The notes beneath the pieces are model-generated. The model worked only from the letters and a program-made list of their open reading frames with translations. It did not search any database and was not told the origin of the DNA. 5,559 nt of DNA from Calditrichota bacterium (lineage in GTDB: Bacteria > Zhuqueibacterota > Zhuqueibacteria > Residuimicrobiales > Krinioviventaceae): NCBI GenBank assembly GCA_003818595.1, contig RPQV01000272.1, positions 1 through 5,559 of the forward strand. The letters run 5' to 3'. Positions 1-4,357 of this stretch are shown here, piece after piece. The number at the start of each line of letters is the position of its first letter. The first letter of the stretch is position 1. Position numbers and translations under genes: made by a program.

Positions 1-778
1 CTTGAGCCGCCGCGAAGAGCTTTTTCCATTCGATGACCCCTTGCCCAACCGGCGTCGAACCTCTACGATCATTGCTATAATCCATAATATGCAAAGACAA
101 GATGCGACCCGAATATTTGGTCAGCACCTCGATGGGATTAGGACCGGAAAGAGGGTTCTGCAAATGGAATTGCCAGTTCACCAGGCTTGGATCAAATCGT
201 TTGGTCAATGCATCAAAAACCAGGACGCCGTCGATCTCCTGCCACTCCTGGGTGTGATTGTGAAAGACCAGTTTCATCCCGGCGTCGCGCACGCTTGAAC
301 CGATCTTGTTCAAATGATCCGCGCATTCCAGCCATGCATCCAAGGTTTCAGGGCGCCCCACACTGGCGACGACCATGTGTTCGAGGCCAAGAAGCTTGGC
401 GAATTCGATCCGCTCATCAAGGTGTTCCAACAGTTCCTGATATTGGTAATGACAGCTCACCATTCGCAATCCCGCTTCATCCACTTGTCGTTTGATCTCC
501 TGCGCGCTCAAATTGAGCAGGGGCGTGAATCCGCCGCCGTCCCATGAGTAACCAGGAGGCGAGCAGAATTCCAGCAAACGGTATCCGGCATCATACAGTT
601 CTTTTAGAACGCCGCTCAAGTCAGTGACCAGTCGTTCTCTGACACCATAGACTTGACAACCCGGCGGCATTTCGATGAGATTTTCCGCGGTTCCCTCAGC
701 CGCTGCAGTTTTGAGTCGCAGGGCAGCAAATCCCAAGGCGCCCGCAGCGATGAACTGTCGTCTGGACAGATTATTCAT
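1..778 (-). CDS. Tat-exported sugar phosphate isomerase/epimerase-like TIM-barrel protein, 3' end cut by the window
   Basis: Reading leftward from an ATG at 778, the frame stays open for 259 codons and leaves the window without a stop, so the C-terminus is missing. GAGGAG lies about 6 bases upstream of the ATG (785-790), which supports this start. The N-terminus MNNLSRRQFIAAGALGFAA is a twin-arginine signal (SRRQF, residues 5-9, then a hydrophobic stretch), so the folded protein should reach the periplasm. The body matches the xylose isomerase-like TIM-barrel family (AP_endonuc_2): SCHYQYQ (108-114), VFHNHTQEW (171-179), YSGRILSLHIMDYS (222-235) and VGQGVIEWKKLFAAA (244-258). Family members isomerise, epimerise or hydrolyse sugars with a divalent metal. 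E178 and H230 fit metal-ligand positions, but the strand that normally carries an Asp ligand reads NWQFHLQN (201-208) with no Asp. The substrate cannot be read from the sequence. It lies 90 bases downstream of the oxidoreductase gene in the same orientation. Confidence 0.88.
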   Translation of the reverse strand, partial: MNNLSRRQFIAAGALGFAALRLKTAAAEGTAENLIEMPPGCQVYGVRERLVTDLSGVLKELYDAGYRLLEFCSPPGYSWDGGGFTPLLNLSAQEIKRQVDEAGLRMVSCHYQYQELLEHLDERIEFAKLLGLEHMVVASVGRPETLDAWLECADHLNKIGSSVRDAGMKLVFHNHTQEWQEIDGVLVFDALTKRFDPSLVNWQFHLQNPLSGPNPIEVLTKYSGRILSLHIMDYSNDRRGSTPVGQGVIEWKKLFAAAQ

Positions 779-813
779 AAAAAACTCCTCATTTTATCAA
801 ACCTTGAGTGCTT

Positions 814-870
814 AAAAACTGCCGTCAACAGGACAGCATCACCGACACGGTCCTGTTGAACGGCTTTTTT
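814..870. terminator. Bidirectional Rho-independent terminator-like hairpin
   Basis: The arms GCCGTCAACAGGAC (821-834) and GTCCTGTTGAACGGC (850-864) are complementary over 14 pairs with one bulged base, around a 15-base loop. On the plus strand TTTTTT follows at once (865-870). On the minus strand the stem is followed by AG and five Ts (818-814). On the minus strand the stem begins 4 bases after the TAA of the oxidoreductase gene (869-871). It should therefore end or attenuate that transcript before the TIM-barrel gene, or protect the 3' end of a processed message. Confidence 0.8.
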
Positions 871-2374
871 AAAGTTCCCAGCCTTGTCGATATTCACGAA
901 CGAGGTATTTGTTGGCATCCGCATTATTGGTGATCTGCATTTTATCGCTGTCATAAATCACCTTTTCTCCGGCACGCAGAGCCACTGTTCCCAGGTTGAC
1001 GGTATCGGTTATGGCTGCGGCCTTGATGAAATCGCCGGGCGCCGGTTCACTGTTGAGAAAAGCATTGATCCAGGGATTGTCGCGCCGGTTGGGTCGCACA
1101 CCCGGCGCTTCGGGTTCTTCCAAAGGCAATGGGCTGTTTTGTCCCATCAGCAGCAATTGGGCATTGGCGCCGCGGAAATCGGCAAAAATGGCTCCATCAT
1201 CCCCAACGAACAAGATGCCCTCTCGTTCCATTTTGAGGTTAAAGGCTTCGATTTCCCTTCCCAGACGAGGTTTCATGCCGCCGTCGTACCAGAACAAATC
1301 GATTTCCGGAGTAAACTCTGCCGCGGCAAAGTGGAACCGCATGGCGCAGGCGGTGGGATAAGCAAAATCATTCTCTATTTCGGTGCTGACGTTATCAATA
1401 ATGGTACAGGTGTGGGTGGCCCAGGCTTCGGCGCTTTGTGCACACTGTAAATTTAATCCGTTAAAGACCGGCAACAGGCTGTAGATGCCCATGTCGGCCA
1501 GCGAGCCGCCGCCGAATTCGTACCAGCCGCGATAGACCGTATGCGTATAACAGGGATGGAACGGACGTGAAAGTGAAGGACCAAGCCACAATTCCCAATC
1601 AAAGCCATCGGGGATGGGCGGACGATCTTCGGGAAGTTGCGTGTATTGCGGCCAAACCGGTCGGTTGGTCCAGTTGTGGATCTCCCGCAGCGGACCGATG
1701 ACGCCCTTTTTAATTTGATCCACAATTCTGCCGTTGCCGGCGCCGCTGCCAAAAGCCAGCAGGTGCGTGACCGCCTTGCTCTGGCCTGCCACTTCACGAA
1801 CCCGCTTTCCCTCAACCATCCGATTGGCGATGGGTTTGTGCATCAATACGTGCTTGCCCTTTTTCAGGGCGGCGATGGAAATCGTCGCATGCAGATGATC
1901 GGGCGTCATAATCTTGACCGCATCGATATCTTTTTCTTTTTCCAAAAGTTCACGAAAGTCGGCATAGATCGAGCAGCCCTTGAACTTTTCGGCGCCGCGC
2001 TGGTTGGCATAATAGGTTTCGATCACTTCCTTTCCCACCTCTCGACCGCCGGGGCAGCCGTTGACATTCTCTCTCCAACCGGCATTCCCCACATAGGATC
2101 GAATACGATCGCGAATTTCATTCTTGCCCCACTCCACATAGTCGGAACTGTCTCGATTGGGATCGCAGACCGAGACAATTTGTATGCGCGGATCGGCGAG
2201 CAGTCCTTCGAGCTCGCGAATGCTCTGCGTCCCCATCCCGATGTGGGCAAAGGTGAGTTTATCACTGGGAGCGACAAACGCGTTTCCCCCCAGGACATGT
2301 CTCGGAACAATCGTAAATGCACCAGCTGCCGCAGCTGATCCGAGGAAGGTGCGGCGATTCATATCTGTGGTCAT
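869..2374 (-). CDS. Tat-exported Gfo/Idh/MocA family oxidoreductase
   Basis: This complete 501-residue protein begins with a twin-arginine signal (NRRTFLG at 6-12, then an Ala-rich hydrophobic run), so it is probably exported folded with its nicotinamide cofactor bound. The Rossmann domain follows: a degenerate glycine motif GMGTQS (46-51) and an acidic residue after strand 2 (VSVCDPN, D71), which favours NAD over NADP. TPDHLH (157-162) is the family TPxxxH element. The usual EKP motif reads HKP (179-181), keeping the catalytic-site Lys180. The C-terminal domain has DWELWLGP (259-266) and GGGSLADMGIYSL (288-300). There D294 and Y298 match the Asp-x3-Tyr of glucose-fructose oxidoreductase rather than the Asp-x3-His of most relatives. 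An insert of about 45 residues (roughly 80-125) separates strands of the Rossmann fold, as in other long exported members. The start at 2374 is preferred over the Met at residue 5 because of ribosome-site spacing. The sugar substrate is unknown. Confidence 0.9.
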   Translation of the reverse strand: MTTDMNRRTFLGSAAAAGAFTIVPRHVLGGNAFVAPSDKLTFAHIGMGTQSIRELEGLLADPRIQIVSVCDPNRDSSDYVEWGKNEIRDRIRSYVGNAGWRENVNGCPGGREVGKEVIETYYANQRGAEKFKGCSIYADFRELLEKEKDIDAVKIMTPDHLHATISIAALKKGKHVLMHKPIANRMVEGKRVREVAGQSKAVTHLLAFGSGAGNGRIVDQIKKGVIGPLREIHNWTNRPVWPQYTQLPEDRPPIPDGFDWELWLGPSLSRPFHPCYTHTVYRGWYEFGGGSLADMGIYSLLPVFNGLNLQCAQSAEAWATHTCTIIDNVSTEIENDFAYPTACAMRFHFAAAEFTPEIDLFWYDGGMKPRLGREIEAFNLKMEREGILFVGDDGAIFADFRGANAQLLLMGQNSPLPLEEPEAPGVRPNRRDNPWINAFLNSEPAPGDFIKAAAITDTVNLGTVALRAGEKVIYDSDKMQITNNADANKYLVREYRQGWEL

Positions 2375-2380
2375 TGGGTA

Positions 2381-2385
2381 CCTCC
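2381..2385 (-). promoter_or_regulatory. Ribosome binding site of the oxidoreductase gene
   Basis: On the minus strand GGAGG stands 6 bases before the ATG at 2374. The in-frame ATG at 2362 would be 18 bases away, so this site decides in favour of the longer N-terminus. Confidence 0.75.
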
Positions 2386-2557
2386 ATTTTAAAAAAGGTT
2401 TTCAGATCAGAGTGATGTTGTAATTTAACAGAGGATGAATTCAAAAACTACACTGACAACAACACGCCGATCCTTATAAAGTGATTATCAAGTAAAGTAC
2501 GCCACGACTTGTAGCTAAAGTTTGCAAAAATTTATGACACAATCAACAACAATGACA
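2386..2557. other. Upstream region of the oxidoreductase gene, no gene seen
   Basis: This AT-rich stretch lies between the oxidoreductase ribosome site and the inserted element. It must hold the leader and probably the promoter of the minus-strand genes. I looked for a -35/-10 pair and for the Bacteroidota TTG/TAnnTTTG type and found only weak partial matches, so none is annotated. I see no coding frame, tRNA or strong hairpin. Confidence 0.5.
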
Positions 2558-2565
2558 TATCTTTT
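2558..2565 (+). repeat. Left 8-base target-site duplication (TATCTTTT)
   Basis: TATCTTTT abuts the outer end of the left terminal inverted repeat and is repeated exactly at 3133-3140, abutting the right one. This is the expected footprint of a DDE-type insertion. A third copy at 3156-3163 shows that the word is not rare in this AT-rich DNA. The exact placement at both repeat ends is what makes it convincing. Confidence 0.75.
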
Positions 2566-2584
2566 GTAATACCTCAGTTATGGG
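2566..2584 (+). repeat. Left terminal inverted repeat
   Basis: GTAATACCTCAGTTATGGG is the reverse complement of 3114-3132 except at position 14 (T here, C in the complement). The first 13 bases match perfectly. Confidence 0.8.
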
Positions 2585-2648
2585 AATAAGCCGATTCGCC
2601 TGTTCATACAGCACATTATTGTCAAGCCGGAAATGCTAAAATGAAGAA

Positions 2649-2819
2649 TCACGCAAAGCCGCAAAAACGCAAAGGAGCGCAAAGAAGTACCTCGCACGGA
2701 GTCATAAAGACACAGAGGCTTCTTAATGCAGCCTTCGATAGTTACCTGATTCACGCAAAGCCGCCACGACCGCAAAGCTTTATTATCTGGTCTCTGTGAC
2801 TCCGTGACTCCGTGCGAGG
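2649..2819. repeat. Composite intergenic repeat: CGCAAAG units and a 28-base inverted repeat of the CTCTGTGACTCCGTG type
   Basis: TCACGCAAAGCCGC occurs twice as a perfect 14-base direct repeat (2649-2662 and 2751-2764), and more CGCAAAG copies sit at 2668, 2678 and 2771. An inverted repeat joins 2690-2717 to 2792-2819, pairing 24 of 28, with a perfect 15-base outer part (CCTCGCACGGAGTCA). The right arm contains a tandem duplication of GTGACTCC (2796-2811). From memory, CGCAAAG and CTCCGTG strings recur between genes in many environmental bacteria, but I cannot name an established family. The block could be a REP-like sequence moved by a Y1 transposase, a remnant of which lies 24 bases further on. 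Confidence 0.65.
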
Positions 2820-2842
2820 AAGCATTTATTTTTTATTATTGA

Positions 2843-2953
2843 TCAAGATGGTATCTCTCCAATCATCATAAAAAGGTGACCTTTGCAGAGGATTATGAAC
2901 AATTCATAAAACATTACCGGGAAACACTGCAGAAGAATAAGGTAATAAGGTAA
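2843..2953 (+). pseudogene. Remnant of the C-terminus of a Y1 (IS200-like / REP-associated) transposase
   Basis: The frame between the TGA at 2840 and the TAA at 2951 has 36 codons. It contains WYLSNHHKKVTFAEDYEQF and then IKHYRETLQKNK. This resembles the conserved tail of Y1 transposases of the REP-associated group, which typically reads like YIxNQxxHHxKxTFxEEYxxFLKKY. Here the gap between N and HH is shortened. The catalytic HUH motif and active Tyr would lie upstream and are absent; repeat DNA is there instead. There is no start codon or ribosome site. The call rests on remembered family consensus, so it is moderate only. A chance frame is the alternative. Confidence 0.45.
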
Positions 2954-3113
2954 GAATCGTGAGGAACCTTTTAGCTACTAAGGTTAGCGGAGCAAAAATA
3001 AGGTAAAAACCGGTCAATTAACAAATGACGTTGATTTTTGATCGCTCGGGGATTCCGATATTAGTCAACGGAGCTGCGGATAGATCTGCGTGAAGATGCG
3101 AATGCATAGGTTA

Positions 3114-3132
3114 CCCATGACTGAGGTATTAC
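3114..3132 (-). repeat. Right terminal inverted repeat
   Basis: CCCATGACTGAGGTATTAC pairs with 2566-2584 with one mismatch. Its outer end touches the right copy of TATCTTTT. Confidence 0.8.
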
Positions 3133-3140
3133 TATCTTTT
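3133..3140 (+). repeat. Right 8-base target-site duplication (TATCTTTT)
   Basis: This is an exact copy of 2558-2565, placed directly outside the right terminal inverted repeat. Confidence 0.75.
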
Positions 3141-3224
3141 CTCTTCCGATGAAAATATCTTTTAATCGAACAAGCGGTTGAGTATATTCATATTATGATG
3201 TCTAACAATAAAGTGAGTATCACC

Positions 3225-4334
3225 ATGAAATCCCTGAAGATTTTTATCCCGATTCTTTTATTCTGCGTAGCCGCATCAATTTCGGCACAAAACGTGAATC
3301 TCAAACTGACCGATCCGGTGAAAAATGCGCGTTATGATGTCTGCAGCGACATCAGACTGGCCGCCGAAGTGACGGTCCAAACCGGCAGCGTCAAAAATGT
3401 CGAATTTTATATCAATGGGAAGAAATTCAAAACGATTACCAAAAGCCCTTATGAAATCATGTGGCCTGCCGTGCCGGACGGGATGTATGAGCTGTACGCC
3501 AAGGCGAGCGACACCCTGGGCGAGTCGGTTGCCACAGAACCGATTTTAATCACTGTCGGCGCGGAAAAGCCCGGCAATGTCATCATCAATGGCGAATTCA
3601 ATTGTGCACTCTCGCCATGGTTCCTGGACAATTATGTGAATGCGGTTTCGACCTGCACCATCGTCCCGGACCTCCTGCTGACCGATGACTCTTCCGGCGT
3701 GGTCATTGAAATCCAGAATCAGGGCGATCAGTTTTGGGCGGTGCAGCTCATGCAGCCTTTCAAGGTGAAAGCAGGGCACACTTACGAGGCGACCTTTACC
3801 GCTCAAGCCGATGAAGCCAAGAATATTTATCTGGATATCTCTAAAAATTATGATGATTATTCCCCTTTGTTCAGCTTTAATATTGACGTCGAAGAGCTGG
3901 ACACTTATGGTCCTTTTACTTTTGAACCGACAGCCGACGATGAAAACTTGATGTTTAAATTCGTACTCGGCGGAAACACCATCTCTTTCTATCTCGATGC
4001 TGTGGTGGTGATCGACAAACAATGGACGACAGCCGAACATGCTGCCGCTTCAACTGAACTCGATTTTAAATTACATCAAAACTATCCCAATCCGTTTAAT
4101 CCGCAGACCACCATCAGTTATACCCTGGAAAAGAGTGGTCTTGCCGAACTGACTATATTCGACACTCTCGGCCGACGGGTGACTGACTACAGCGCTTTCC
4201 AACCATCGGGCGATCATGGTTACACCTGGGATGGTCGTGATGCGCTCGGCAGAATGTGCGCTTCAGGTTTGTATATTTACCAACTCCGAACCGATCAAGG
4301 CAATCAGGTTAAAAAAATGCATTTATTGAGATGA
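3225..4334 (+). CDS. Secreted Ig-like / carbohydrate-binding-module protein with a type IX sorting domain
   Basis: The protein has 369 residues from the ATG at 3225. That start gives a clean Sec signal peptide, MKSLKIFIPILLFCVAASIS, with cleavage near ISA-QN, and has a weak GTGAG site 7 bases upstream. Two in-frame ATGs at 3195 and 3198 would add about 10 residues before the signal and have no ribosome site. Residues about 24-111 form a bacterial Ig-like domain (VEFYINGKKF, SPYEIMW, DGMYELYAKASD). Residues about 118-264 look like a CBM4/9/22-type jelly roll: NVIINGEFN, WAVQLMQPFKVKAGHTYEATF and SFYLDAVVV. Residues about 281-369 are a T9SS type A sorting domain (FKLHQNYPNPFNPQTTISY, LGRRV, WDGRDALGR, ASGLYIYQL). 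There is no catalytic domain, so it probably binds a glycan at or outside the cell surface. The next gene starts 23 bases downstream. The leader (3141-3224) shows no convincing promoter. The ligand is unknown. Confidence 0.88.
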   Translation: MKSLKIFIPILLFCVAASISAQNVNLKLTDPVKNARYDVCSDIRLAAEVTVQTGSVKNVEFYINGKKFKTITKSPYEIMWPAVPDGMYELYAKASDTLGESVATEPILITVGAEKPGNVIINGEFNCALSPWFLDNYVNAVSTCTIVPDLLLTDDSSGVVIEIQNQGDQFWAVQLMQPFKVKAGHTYEATFTAQADEAKNIYLDISKNYDDYSPLFSFNIDVEELDTYGPFTFEPTADDENLMFKFVLGGNTISFYLDAVVVIDKQWTTAEHAAASTELDFKLHQNYPNPFNPQTTISYTLEKSGLAELTIFDTLGRRVTDYSAFQPSGDHGYTWDGRDALGRMCASGLYIYQLRTDQGNQVKKMHLLR

Positions 4335-4347
4335 TGCGCGTACAAAA

Positions 4348-4352
4348 GGGAG
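4348..4352 (+). promoter_or_regulatory. Ribosome binding site of the downstream gene
   Basis: GGGAG (within AAAAGGGAG) stands 5 bases before the ATG at 4358. An in-frame ATG at 4331 overlaps the previous stop codon as ATGA, but it lacks such a site and would put nine residues, two of them basic, ahead of the signal peptide. Confidence 0.65.
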
Positions 4353-4357
4353 CCGTC

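Larger units (their letters stand above)
2566..3132. mobile_element. Non-autonomous insertion element with 19-base inverted repeats and 8-base target duplication, IS66-like ends
   Basis: This 567-base segment has inverted ends 2566-2584 and 3114-3132, pairing 18 of 19. Weaker subterminal similarity extends inward, including ATTCGC at 2594-2599 and its complement at 3098-3103, both about 28-29 bases from the ends. Perfect 8-base direct repeats flank it. Ends beginning GTAA and 8-base duplications are known features of the IS66 family, but no transposase frame of that family is present, so this is a miniature or internally deleted derivative moved in trans. Its cargo is non-coding: the CGCAAAG/CTCCGTG repeat block (2649-2819), a Y1 transposase remnant (2843-2953), three copies of AATAAGGTAA (2936-2945, 2944-2953, 2997-3006) and an unassigned right portion. 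Removing it with one duplication would leave about 275 bases between the divergent genes. The family assignment is inference; the end structure is seen directly. Confidence 0.75.

Noticed and set aside
2..859. Plus-strand frames of 68 to 102 codons over the left end
   Set aside because: The minus strand here encodes a continuous 259-codon TIM-barrel protein with family motifs, so the plus-strand frames are shadows.
884..1450. A 188-codon plus-strand frame opposite the oxidoreductase gene
   Set aside because: It is antisense to a well-supported family protein and its translation resembles no domain. The 233-codon frame at 1637-2338 is rejected for the same reason.
2578..2775. A 65-codon minus-strand frame in the intergenic region
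   Set aside because: Its peptide (RSFAFLRLCVILHF and similar) is just the CGCAAAG repeat read backwards. It overlaps the left inverted repeat and has no ribosome site.
2641..2830. CRISPR-like array from the repeated CGCAAAG units
   Set aside because: The units are short, irregularly spaced and mostly adjacent, with no constant-length spacers and no cas genes in view.
2960..2981. Imperfect palindrome AACCTT...AAGGTT
   Set aside because: The stem is only six bases, with no T-run or conserved partner, so it is too weak to call a terminator or operator.
3156..3163. A third copy of TATCTTTT
   Set aside because: It does not touch an inverted repeat and lies in AT-rich leader sequence, so it is taken as chance. 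It slightly lowers the weight of the flanking duplication.
3225..3290. Possible lipoprotein signals in the two plus-strand proteins (Cys in LLFC and LIIC-like positions)
   Set aside because: The residue before each Cys is Phe or Ile, not Gly, Ala or Ser, and good signal peptidase I sites (ISA-QN and AMA-GD) follow.
3546..4040. A 164-codon minus-strand frame inside the carbohydrate-binding protein gene
   Set aside because: It is a shadow of the Ig/CBM/T9SS gene with no recognisable domain. The 244-codon minus-strand frame at 4304-5038 is likewise a shadow of the glycosidase-like gene.
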